Shown: positions 1-4,615, numbered from the stretch's first letter. The stretch is DNA of 5,054 bases from Candidatus Kaiserbacteria bacterium (GCA_003545515.1 DPYD01000034.1:1-5054); one strand, 5' to 3'. Notes: generated by a model from the sequence alone, not told the origin. Made by a program: numbers and translations.

Positions 1-662
1 CGGGAGGGGAGCGGGTAGCGTTCGTAGGGCCGTCGGGCGCAGGAAAAACGACGGTAACGAAACTCCTTCTGCGTTTCTACGATGTGAATGATGGAAATAT
101 TGAGATAGACGGGTACGATATAGCAAATGTCACACTCGAAAGTTTGCGAGAAGCAATAGCATTCGTTCCGCAAGACCCTGTTCTTTTCCACAGAAGTCTC
201 TTAGAGAATATCCGCTATGGGCGTCGAGACGCGACGGAGAACGAGGTTATTGAGGCGGCAAAAAAAGCGCACTGCCACGAATTCATCACGACCTTGCCGA
301 AGGGGTATGGCACGTTCGTCGGCGAGCGTGGCGTCAAACTCTCCGGCGGGGAGCGCCAGCGCATAGCAATCGCTCGTGCAATCCTGAAGAATGCGCCCAT
401 ACTGGTTTTGGACGAAGCAACTTCGAGTCTAGATTCAGAATCAGAAGCGCTTATTCAGGATGCACTCGAGACTCTCATGAAGGGAAAGACGGTCATCGTT
501 ATAGCACACCGCCTTTCCACCGTTATGAAAATGGACAGGATTATTGTCTTGGAAGATGGTCGTATAACTGCGGACGGTCGTCATGAGGAACTTATAACGC
601 AAGACGGCCGCTACCGAACGCTGTGGAATATACAAGCCGGAGGGTTCTTGACCGACAACTAA
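1..662 (+). CDS. ABC exporter, C-terminal ATP-binding part (5' truncated by window)
   Basis: This is the end of an ABC transporter gene. The reading frame is open from base 3, so the gene begins upstream; the GTG at 84 is internal. The visible 219 residues are one nearly complete nucleotide-binding domain. Walker A is GPSGAGKTT (residues 9-17, bases 27-53), the Q-loop is VPQDP (Gln57), the signature is LSGGERQR (113-120), Walker B is ILVLDEA with Asp137 and catalytic Glu138, the D-loop is SSLD and the H-loop is AHR (His169). The Y-loop/Q-loop wording and the [12 protein letters not shown] stretch are typical of exporters of the MsbA/BmrA type, in which a six-helix membrane domain precedes this domain. 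That domain would lie outside the window, so the half-transporter architecture is inferred. ATP hydrolysis would drive export at the inner membrane; the substrate cannot be told. All catalytic motifs are intact. The stop is TAA at 660-662, and no terminator follows it closely. Confidence 0.95.
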   Translation, partial: GGERVAFVGPSGAGKTTVTKLLLRFYDVNDGNIEIDGYDIANVTLESLREAIAFVPQDPVLFHRSLLENIRYGRRDATENEVIEAAKKAHCHEFITTLPKGYGTFVGERGVKLSGGERQRIAIARAILKNAPILVLDEATSSLDSESEALIQDALETLMKGKTVIVIAHRLSTVMKMDRIIVLEDGRITADGRHEELITQDGRYRTLWNIQAGGFLTDN

Positions 663-664
663 CA

Positions 665-694
665 TTGACACAGTGTTTCCATTACCCGTGTTAT
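665..694 (+). promoter_or_regulatory. Possible sigma70-type promoter after the ABC gene
   Basis: A perfect TTGACA lies at 665-670, three bases after the ABC stop codon. It is followed after 18 bp by TGTTAT (689-694), a 4/6 match to the -10 consensus. No gene starts close downstream, so it could only drive a transcript through the hairpin-rich interval. The -10 is weak and the match may be chance. Confidence 0.22.
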
Positions 695-785
695 TTAAGT
701 CTGGGAGTGCGTTTTGCAGGAGAAAATCGGTACTGCTGAGTAAGATGAGATACATCAGTGACACCTCAAATCGCATATCCCTAAC

Positions 786-804
786 TTGATGCTTATAGCA
801 TCAA
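786..804. repeat. Perfect 8-bp hairpin
   Basis: TTGATGCT (786-793) and AGCATCAA (797-804) are exact reverse complements around a 3-nt loop, TAT. No T-run follows on either strand, so it is not a standard intrinsic terminator. It is the first of the hairpin series downstream of the ABC gene and could stabilise that mRNA's 3' end; this is inference. Confidence 0.6.
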
Positions 805-834
805 CGCAAGGACACAGGTAACCGGAGGCAGTAT

Positions 835-863
835 CGACCTATATCGACCTACGAGGTCGATAG
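835..863. repeat. CGACCT-box palindromic repeat, copy 1
   Basis: Two CGACCT boxes 10 bp apart (835-840, 845-850) are followed by an inverted AGGTCG (854-859). The core is a perfect palindrome: arm TATCGACCT (842-850), loop ACG, arm AGGTCGATA (854-862). The 29-bp unit matches 941-969 at every base of its first 16 and last 10 positions; only the central triplet differs. The box spacing of one helical turn would suit a dimeric DNA-binding protein, and the unit would also fold as an RNA hairpin. It is not a family I can name. Confidence 0.7.
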
Positions 864-869
864 ATCTTT

Positions 870-894
870 GTTGTCAAGGCGAGACCTTGACAAC
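870..894. repeat. Perfect 10-bp hairpin
   Basis: GTTGTCAAGG (870-879) and CCTTGACAAC (885-894) are exact reverse complements around the 5-nt loop CGAGA. It lies 7 bp after palindrome copy 1. Neither strand has a T-run after the stem, so an ordinary rho-independent terminator is unlikely. It could be a dispersed palindromic element or an operator for a dimeric repressor. Confidence 0.65.
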
Positions 895-921
895 ATCAGC
901 AGTTGGCATGCTCGCGCGCGT

Positions 922-973
922 GGACCTATCGGCCTCGTAGCGACCTATATCGACCTCGTAGGTCGATAGGTCG
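922..973. repeat. CGACCT-box palindromic repeat, copy 2, with a degenerate half copy
   Basis: The full copy (941-973) has CGACCT boxes at 941-946 and 951-956 and inverted AGGTCG boxes at 960-965 and 968-973. The core arms TATCGACCT (948-956) and AGGTCGATA (960-968) surround the loop CGT. Compared with copy 1 at 835-863, the arms are identical and the loop triplet is its reverse complement (ACG versus CGT), so the 21-bp core is exactly inverted while the flanking box keeps its direction. Immediately upstream, 923-940 is a decayed direct copy: ACCTATCGGCCTCGTAG resembles the left half of this unit minus two bases. This points to repeated duplication of a palindromic unit. Confidence 0.7.
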
Positions 974-1011
974 AAGCTCGGGAGTTGATAGAGTCGTTCA
1001 AAGCCGCCAAA

Positions 1012-1040
1012 GTGTCACCGAGGTACTCATCTCGTACAAT
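1012..1040 (+). promoter_or_regulatory. Possible promoter of a small RNA
   Basis: GTGTCA (1012-1017, 4/6 to TTGACA) is separated by exactly 17 bp from TACAAT (1035-1040, 5/6 to TATAAT). Transcription would start near 1047. The reason to take it seriously is the terminator-like hairpin at 1204-1240 on the same strand, with no protein gene between them. Confidence 0.28.
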
Positions 1041-1046
1041 TGCTTG

Positions 1047-1240
1047 AAAAGAAAACACGGAATACAGCAGAAATCTGGTAGCTGCGAGACGGCGTCGAAG
1101 CGATGGCATGGTGTCGGAGCTACTGCAAGAGACCAACCCTCTTCACCGGACACACGAGAGGGCACAAGAAGACAAAGTAGCGGTCTCCCACGTCGCGAAT
1201 TTTGGATCGGATCTCGGGAGAGATCCGATCCTCTCTTTTC
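1047..1240 (+). ncRNA. Candidate structured small RNA, about 190 nt
   Basis: The segment lies between a promoter-like pair (1012-1040) and a hairpin with a T-rich tail (1204-1240). Several nested helices can be drawn. GTAGCT (1078-1083) pairs with AGCTAC (1118-1123), extended through a bulge by GCAG (1067-1070) with CTGC (1123-1126 region). GAGACC (1129-1134) pairs with GGTCTC (1182-1187) and encloses CCCTCT (1137-1142) pairing with AGAGGG (1157-1162). I looked for signature motifs of tmRNA, RNase P RNA, SRP RNA and tRNA and found none. It could also be untranscribed spacer, since short helices arise easily by chance. Start and end are estimates. Confidence 0.22.
1204..1240 (+). terminator. 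Strong hairpin with T-rich tail, likely intrinsic terminator
   Basis: The perfect 12-bp stem pairs 1204-1215 with 1220-1231 (arms GGATCGGATCTC and GAGATCCGATCC) around the tetraloop GGGA. On the + strand it is followed by TCTCTTTTC, a broken U-tract. On the - strand the stem is followed by AAAATTC, so it fits + strand termination better. It nevertheless sits 38 bp past the stop of the - strand methyltransferase gene and could protect that mRNA's 3' end or block converging transcription. The + strand transcript it would end is either ABC read-through or the candidate small RNA. Confidence 0.5.
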
Positions 1241-1268
1241 AATAGAAAATATCCGCCCTCACGGTTCG

Positions 1269-1841
1269 TCAAAAGTCATAGACATGGAGTCGGGTGTCTC
1301 TCCGCGCGCGAGGTGAGGATATGTGAATGGTACGAGACGGTCGCTTCGCTTTAAATGCAAACACATATGACACTACGCGCACTTTGCGTGTCTCGTGCTC
1401 GATCTTAGGAAGGAGTTGGTTCATTAGGGTAGGACAAAGATACGTATAGAGCTTGGTTGCCGGAGAGAGGTCGGCGAGAAGAATGTCTTGTCGCAAGAAA
1501 GAAACATTGGTGGGGGATCCACTCATAAAAGCTCGAAAGCGTGCCAAGTAGTGTAATAAAAAGCTTCGCTCAATACCAACAAAACGAGCAGATGGTTCGA
1601 GTTTTGCGCATTGAAGCAAGACCCGTCCATCCCCGCTACCAAGATCATAGACAATGTCTCCCGGTCTCACGGCAAGCGCCTCGGCTATATGGAATATAGC
1701 CCTGCGCGGAGTTGGCACCGGAGGAGCATCAGGACGGCCAAATATAAGCATTCTGATAGGGCGGATCAAGAAAAAACCCGCAAGTATCACGAGACAGACT
1801 TGCGCGAGGAGAAGCGCTATTTGAAATGGCAATGAGTCCAT
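1269..1841 (-). CDS. Membrane-anchored class I SAM-dependent methyltransferase (FAM173-like)
   Basis: Predicted protein of 190 residues starting at the ATG at 1841; a TTG nine codons upstream (1868) is possible but less likely. Residues 5-26 form one hydrophobic helix followed by Arg-rich residues, giving an N-terminal anchor with the enzyme in the cytoplasm. The Rossmann methyltransferase signature follows: motif I VYDLGSGDGR (64-73), an acidic residue after strand 2 in FVGIERS (Glu91, expected ribose contact), and a QDI segment (Asp119). The YLCPTLMNQLLPKIEHE stretch (134-150) and the following VVSYVF strand are as I recall from the FAM173/ATPSCKMT-like lysine methyltransferases, which also have an anchor before the catalytic domain. 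The substrate is unknown; in mitochondria the family methylates ATP synthase subunit c and an ATP/ADP carrier, so a small membrane protein is a guess. The gene is divergent from dnaJ across 94 bp. There is no Shine-Dalgarno; TACCAT lies 7 nt before the ATG. Confidence 0.82.
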   Translation of the reverse strand: MDSLPFQIALLLAQVCLVILAGFFLIRPIRMLIFGRPDAPPVPTPRRAIFHIAEALAVRPGDIVYDLGSGDGRVLLQCAKLEPSARFVGIERSFLLHYLARFRAFMSGSPTNVSFLRQDILLADLSPATKLYTYLCPTLMNQLLPKIEHETRKVRVVSYVFAFKAKRPSRTIHISSPRARRDTRLHVYDF

Positions 1842-1848
1842 CGAGACG

Positions 1849-1854
1849 ATGGTA
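1849..1854 (-). promoter_or_regulatory. Weak -10-like hexamer of the methyltransferase gene
   Basis: On the - strand, TACCAT (1854 down to 1849) is a 4/6 match to TATAAT and ends 7 nt before the ATG at 1841. No good -35 is visible at normal spacing. It is listed because the geometry matches the other gene starts in this window; on its own it would not be convincing. Confidence 0.22.
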
Positions 1855-1901
1855 TCACACGGTGACAAAAGTGAGCGAAGACATCAACGAAACGAAACGG
1901 T

Positions 1902-1929
1902 TTGCATTTCTCCTGTGTTCCGTAATAAT
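1902..1929 (+). promoter_or_regulatory. Likely dnaJ promoter, leaderless geometry
   Basis: AATAAT (1924-1929, 5/6 to TATAAT) lies 6 nt before the dnaJ ATG at 1936, with TTGCAT (1902-1907, only 3/6 to TTGACA) 16 bp upstream. Transcription would start at or next to the A of the start codon. The AGGGG just before the ATG is too close to serve as a normal Shine-Dalgarno. No CIRCE-type heat-shock operator (TTAGCACTC and its inverted repeat) is seen. Confidence 0.42.
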
Positions 1930-1935
1930 GAGGGG

Positions 1936-3015
1936 ATGAAAAATTATTACGATTTGTTGGGCGTTACTAAAACTGCAAGCGAAGACGATATCAAAAAGGC
2001 CTTTCGTAAACTTGCGCACAAATACCACCCCGACAAAAAGGGAGGTGATGAGCGTAGATTCAAGGAGGTGAGTGAAGCATACGCTGTCCTCTCCGACAAA
2101 AAGAAACGCGCGGAGTATGATACGTATGGCAAAACGTTTGCCGGCGGTGGAGGACCACAGGGAGGATTCGCCGGTTTTGATTTTTCCAACTTCTCCCAAG
2201 GATTTGACGGATTCGCCCAAGGTTCGGGCGGTGTGGAGTTTGATATTGGCGACATCTTTGGAGAATTCTTCGGCGGTTCACCCCGAGCGAAGTCGAGGGG
2301 GCGCGACATCTCTATTGATATTGAACTGTCGTTCCGCGAGGCGATCTTCGGTGTGGAACGGCACGTTCTTATAGCAAAGACAACCGTCTGTCCGGACTGC
2401 GATGGAGCGGGGGCCGCAAAGGGTTCTAAGATGATTTCTTGCGGTACTTGTAACGGGAAAGGTGAGGTTCGCGAATCACGCAATACGTTTTTCGGAACGT
2501 TCACGTCCGCGCGGGTGTGCTCGTACTGTCGTGGCCGCGGAGAAATCCCGGAAAAGTCATGCGATACATGCCGCGGCGAGGGAGTGGCGAAAAAACAGGC
2601 AGAGATACACATCGTCGTTCCGGCGGGAGTTTCCGATGGCGAGATGATCCGTTTGCCCCAGATGGGTGAGGCGGTAGCAGATGGTGTCGCGGGAGATCTC
2701 TATGTCAAGCTCCATGTGCAATCCGATAAACAATTTACTCGCGATGGAAACAATCTTTTGACCGTACTTCCCATTAAGCTCACTGACGCACTGCTTGGCG
2801 GTGAATATCGCATTCGTACGCTAGATGGGGAGGAGACCATTACCGTTTCTGCGGGCGTAAATAACGGTGAAGTGCTACGCATACGCGGCAAAGGCGTGCC
2901 CCATGGTCGCGGCGCGCGGGGGGATCTCCTCGTTCGTATAGACGTGGAGTTCCCGAAGAAACTCTCCCGTAGCGCTCGCGAGCTCATCGAAAAATTGCGC
3001 GGAGAGGGTTTATAA
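1936..3015 (+). CDS. dnaJ: Chaperone protein DnaJ (type I Hsp40)
   Basis: A complete 359-residue DnaJ, slightly shorter than the 376 of E. coli. It stimulates the ATPase of DnaK and delivers unfolded clients to it in the cytoplasm. Order of parts: J domain (1 to about 66, with the DnaK-contacting HPD at 31-33); Gly/Phe-rich linker (about 68-115); substrate-binding domain I; a zinc-finger region with four CxxCxGxG repeats starting at Cys152 (CPDCDGAG), Cys169 (CGTCNGKG), Cys195 (CSYCRGRG) and Cys209 (CDTCRGEG); then domain II and the C-terminal tail. All eight zinc ligands are present, so this is a full type I protein. The frame is open upstream to an ATG at 1849, but the family begins at MKNYYDLLGV, and a -10-like box lies just before 1936; the 29 extra residues are therefore rejected. 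No dnaK or grpE is adjacent. The linker includes a 20-bp palindrome (2281-2300) that looks like a dispersed repeat. Confidence 0.97.
   Translation: MKNYYDLLGVTKTASEDDIKKAFRKLAHKYHPDKKGGDERRFKEVSEAYAVLSDKKKRAEYDTYGKTFAGGGGPQGGFAGFDFSNFSQGFDGFAQGSGGVEFDIGDIFGEFFGGSPRAKSRGRDISIDIELSFREAIFGVERHVLIAKTTVCPDCDGAGAAKGSKMISCGTCNGKGEVRESRNTFFGTFTSARVCSYCRGRGEIPEKSCDTCRGEGVAKKQAEIHIVVPAGVSDGEMIRLPQMGEAVADGVAGDLYVKLHVQSDKQFTRDGNNLLTVLPIKLTDALLGGEYRIRTLDGEETITVSAGVNNGEVLRIRGKGVPHGRGARGDLLVRIDVEFPKKLSRSARELIEKLRGEGL
2281..2300. repeat. Dispersed-type palindrome inside dnaJ
   Basis: The 20-mer CCCCGAGCGAAGTCGAGGGG has CCCC/GGGG arms, a tandem G-A/A-G mismatch on both sides, a G-C pair and the loop CGAAGT. 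It closely resembles the CCCTGAGCGAAGTCGAAGGG palindromes that I recall as dispersed repeats in Patescibacteria and Chloroflexi genomes. It differs at two positions that pair with each other, T-A becoming C-G. It is in frame, encoding Pro116 to Gly122 (PRAKSRG) between the Gly/Phe region and substrate-binding domain I, a loop that tolerates changes. Natural DnaJ linkers are also Arg/Gly-rich here, so convergence is possible. Confidence 0.5.
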
Positions 3016-3048
3016 TTCAACTCACCGCTTTACTTTTGCACAGCCAAA

Positions 3049-3054
3049 TATAGT
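3049..3054 (+). promoter_or_regulatory. -10-like hexamer before the small membrane protein gene
   Basis: TATAGT (3049-3054, 5/6 to TATAAT) ends 10 nt before the ATG at 3065, inside the 49-bp gap after dnaJ. The best -35-like sequence, TTTACT (3029-3034), is only 14 bp upstream, so the pair is imperfect. The gene could instead, or also, be read through from dnaJ; no terminator lies between the two. Confidence 0.32.
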
Positions 3055-3064
3055 AGTCGTAATC

Positions 3065-3595
3065 ATGGGCTCTTTCCTACAATCAGCCGGAAATTTATTC
3101 AACATGAACGTTGACGTGGTGATTGGTTTTATGGAAAGTATTCCCGTTGACTGGATGCTCATCGGCGCTTTTATGGTTTTCTCCGCTTTTGATGTACTCC
3201 GAAACGGAGTGGGTCGATTAAGCGCACTCTCACTCGCACTCCCGGCATCTTTGCTGGTCGTGTCTTTTTTTCCGCAGGCAGTGTTTCTCGGGAGTTTTGC
3301 GGAGCAACTCGCGACACCGCTCTTACAGGCGATGGTATTTTTGATATTCTCCGCGGCGCTCTATCTTCTCGTGCGGCGAATGGATTCGCCGTATCGCGGA
3401 GAATATGGTCAGCCACTGCAGGCCCTTCTTGCGGGATGCGCCGGGGCCGCCATCCTTCTCGTTGTGTGGTTCCATGTGCCGGCGCTTGCATCCCTGTGGC
3501 AATTCGGAGGCGACGTGACGGCCGTATTTAGCGGCCCGTATGCCTTCTGGTGGCTCCTCGGCTCCTACGCCACTTTGGCATTTATAAGAAGCTAA
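3065..3595 (+). CDS. Uncharacterised multi-pass membrane protein
   Basis: A 176-residue hydrophobic protein of no family I can name with confidence. After an N-terminal stretch (1-27) it has about five hydrophobic segments, near residues 29-45, 54-74, 83-103, 118-139 and 158-174, with a charged RRMDSPYRGEYGQP loop (104-117). Arg/Asn-rich DVLRNGVGR (43-51) follows the first helix, a pattern vaguely like CvpA-family proteins; this is a weak resemblance only. The C-terminus FWWLLGSYATLAFIRS (161-176) recurs as a degraded copy at 4421-4471, so the family had at least one paralogue here. There is no Shine-Dalgarno. The gene follows dnaJ by 49 bp, and its TAA (3593-3595) overlaps the stop of the convergent gene on the other strand. 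Confidence 0.8.
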   Translation: MGSFLQSAGNLFNMNVDVVIGFMESIPVDWMLIGAFMVFSAFDVLRNGVGRLSALSLALPASLLVVSFFPQAVFLGSFAEQLATPLLQAMVFLIFSAALYLLVRRMDSPYRGEYGQPLQALLAGCAGAAILLVVWFHVPALASLWQFGGDVTAVFSGPYAFWWLLGSYATLAFIRS

Positions 3596-3927
3596 TGCCC
3601 CTTGCGGGCTTGCGCGAACAGCGCGAAGCGGTCGAAGTATGGCTCAAGGCTCGCAAGCGTGGCGCCGTATTCCTTGCCTCCGTACAGCGCATCGCAAAAA
3701 AGTTCGCGGGCGCGGCCGATCTCGAGCAGGCGCCCGCGCCAGCGCACGTCGGAGAGCGTAAGGTCGAAAAGCTCAAGTGCGCGATCTGTCGCGGCTTTAA
3801 AACGCTCTTCCTGCTTTCCCTCTGCCCTGCGCGCGCGCGACACCTCACTTCCAATGTTGCCCAGTTGCTCCGCAAGGCTCATTTTGTGCCAACGGCCTGC
3901 GGCAAGTTCTGCGTGTTGATAGGTCAT
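3592..3927 (-). CDS. Uncharacterised small helical protein (GRW...NIGSEV type)
   Basis: Predicted cytoplasmic protein of 111 residues with no recognised domain. The N-terminal LAAGRW (8-13) and SLAEQLGNIGSEVSRA (17-32), then RALELFDLT (49-57) and RLLEIGRARELFCD (66-79), form a pattern I recall from short hypothetical proteins in Patescibacteria and some other environmental genomes; I know of no assigned function. The sequence is rich in Leu, Ala, Arg and Glu and probably all helical. The ATG (3927-3925) overlaps the TGA of the DUF5674-type gene as ATGA, so it is translationally coupled as second gene of a two-gene operon. It ends in TAG overlapping the TAA of the convergent membrane protein gene. 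The frame is strongly supported by the coupling and by the family-like motifs. Confidence 0.78.
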   Translation of the reverse strand: MTYQHAELAAGRWHKMSLAEQLGNIGSEVSRARRAEGKQEERFKAATDRALELFDLTLSDVRWRGRLLEIGRARELFCDALYGGKEYGATLASLEPYFDRFALFAQARKGH

Positions 3928-4283
3928 AAACCGGAATCCTTCACTAAGTCGCGTACTATTACTTTAATACGTTCCCGAGTTACTGCATCATCCACCTCAC
4001 GCGTCCTGTTTCCGAGCGCTGGTTTTAAGTTGATCATCGAGTCGAATTCAATGAACGCCTCACCTGTTTCCGCAGGGTAGAGATTGATGCCCCATAATTG
4101 CTCGCTCTTGGAGTTTTCTTTCTCCTGCAGTTCCACTGCCGCGTCCACATGCAACTCCGCCCCAACTGCGAGGATGCGCTGTTCCGTGTCGACAACTCCT
4201 TTTACCAGATCGCCGAAACGTTCTTTGGCGATCTCTTGCAATCGGGCGCGCGAAATTGCTTCCTTAAGCACATAAATACCCAT
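3924..4283 (-). CDS. DUF5674-type conserved protein
   Basis: A 119-residue protein starting at the ATG at 4283. Starts further upstream (ATG 4292, GTG 4307) would include the -10-like box and give an N-terminus unlike the family as I recall it. Features: a helix with ERFGDLVK (21-28), VDTEQRILAVGAELHVD (31-47), LWGINLYP (63-70), FIEFDSMINLKP (77-88) and GNRTREV (91-97). This combination matches my memory of the DUF5674 family, common in Patescibacteria and found in some cyanobacteria; its function is unknown to me. Conserved Glu, His, Asp and Asn residues (Glu43, His45, Asn67, Asp81, Asn85) could be a polar site, which is speculation. It is first in a two-gene operon, overlapping the next start codon by 4 nt. 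Confidence 0.82.
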   Translation of the reverse strand: MGIYVLKEAISRARLQEIAKERFGDLVKGVVDTEQRILAVGAELHVDAAVELQEKENSKSEQLWGINLYPAETGEAFIEFDSMINLKPALGNRTREVDDAVTRERIKVIVRDLVKDSGL

Positions 4284-4290
4284 GGCTACC

Positions 4291-4296
4291 ATTGTA
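4291..4296 (-). promoter_or_regulatory. Likely -10 element of the DUF5674 operon
   Basis: On the - strand, TACAAT (4296 down to 4291, 5/6 to TATAAT) ends 7 nt before the ATG at 4283, predicting a leaderless or near-leaderless mRNA. No convincing -35 is seen 16-18 bp upstream. The choice of start codon at 4283 rests partly on this element. Confidence 0.38.
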
Positions 4297-4390
4297 TCAA
4301 AACACACACTGGAAAATAGCGCTTTCTGGACACTAATTTCACGAAGATACCGTCCGGGGCTTTACTCCTGACACCTTATTTGCCAATTGA

Positions 4391-4471
4391 TCGGAGGCCG
4401 TGTTCGGCGGACAGCACACCTTCTGGTGGCTCATCGGAAGCTACGCGACACTCGCTTTTGTGCGAGGATAA
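4391..4471 (+). pseudogene. Remnant 3' end of a paralogue of the membrane protein gene
   Basis: Bases 4391-4471 read SEAVFGGQHT, then FWWLIGSYATLAFVRG and a TAA stop. The last 16 residues match the C-terminus of the protein at 3065-3595 (FWWLLGSYATLAFIRS) at 13 positions, the changes being Leu/Ile, Ile/Val and Ser/Gly. By hand count 37 of the last 51 bases match, including the stop codon. Most differences are silent, for example Ser as TCC versus AGC. The paralogue therefore diverged while under protein-level selection and lost its front later. An in-frame TGA sits directly upstream (4388-4390). Upstream of it, TGCCAATT (4381-4388) resembles TGGCAATT in the intact gene, with small insertions and deletions between, after which the match fades. 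No start codon, N-terminal helices or promoter remain. Confidence 0.78.
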
Positions 4472-4500
4472 TCTTTCCCAATCAAGATAAATCATGAGTA

Positions 4501-4515
4501 CTGCTTCAAAAGCAG
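4501..4515. repeat. Small perfect hairpin
   Basis: CTGCTT (4501-4506) and AAGCAG (4510-4515) pair around the loop CAA, 30 bp after the pseudogene stop. On the + strand it is followed by AAAAGG, so it is not a + terminator. On the - strand, T-run-like sequence precedes rather than follows the stem. A 6-bp stem is short enough to be chance. Confidence 0.3.
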
Positions 4516-4615
4516 AAAAGGATGGGTATTCAGGGTCATACACTCATTCCAGCGTAGTTCAAAATTCCACGGTAGCTTGGCGATGGGCGATGAGGCAATT
4601 TACTATTTTTTGATG

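Larger units (their letters stand above)
663..1268. other. Gene-poor interval with five hairpins
   Basis: About 600 bp between the ABC gene and the convergent methyltransferase gene, with no convincing protein gene. Frames open here run through palindromes and show no recognisable family. Perfect or near-perfect hairpins lie at 786-804, 842-862, 870-894, 941-973 and 1204-1231. The left part (663-780) is otherwise unremarkable. The right part (1012-1240) has promoter-like boxes and ends in a terminator-like hairpin, so it may encode a small RNA. The elements are listed separately. Confidence 0.6.

Noticed and set aside
441..776. A 111-codon - strand frame overlapping the ABC gene end
   Set aside because: It lies opposite the conserved Walker B and H-loop coding region and has no recognisable features; it is a shadow frame.
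945..1136. A 63-codon - strand frame in the same interval
   Set aside because: Its C-terminal codons are the palindromic repeat itself, no family is recognised, and its composition looks like random translation. A decayed gene cannot be excluded, but nothing supports one.
663..1203. tRNA, tmRNA, RNase P RNA or SRP RNA in the gene-poor interval
   Set aside because: I looked for the T-arm GGTTCRA pattern, the tmRNA tag region, the RNase P GAGGAAAGTCC block and the SRP GGAAG/AGCAG apical hairpin. The nearest was GGAAtacAGCAG at about 1059-1070, which lacks the pairing stem.
903..1316. A 137-codon + strand frame starting with TTG in the hairpin-rich interval
   Set aside because: It runs through palindrome copy 2 and the terminator-like hairpin, overlaps the end of the methyltransferase gene, is Arg/Ser-rich without any domain, and has no start signal.
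1872..1880. TGAGCGAAG, the core of the dispersed repeat seen in dnaJ, in the divergent promoter region
   Set aside because: Only nine bases match and there are no palindromic arms around it, so it is probably chance.
1849..1935. N-terminal extension of DnaJ by 29 residues
   Set aside because: DnaJ proteins begin at the J domain, the extension has no homology I recognise, and it overlaps the divergent gene's start region and the predicted dnaJ promoter.
3705..3738. 9-bp GC-rich inverted repeat (CGCGGGCGC and GCGCCCGCG)
   Set aside because: It lies inside the - strand coding sequence with a 16-nt loop, encodes plain Arg/Gly/Ala codons and has no T-run; most likely it reflects GC-rich codon choice.
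4494..4613. 39-codon + strand frame (MSTASKAEKDGYSG...)
   Set aside because: It has no Shine-Dalgarno, no properly spaced -10 box, no recognised family, and its stop lies against the next gene's -10 element. It is too short to support without conservation data.
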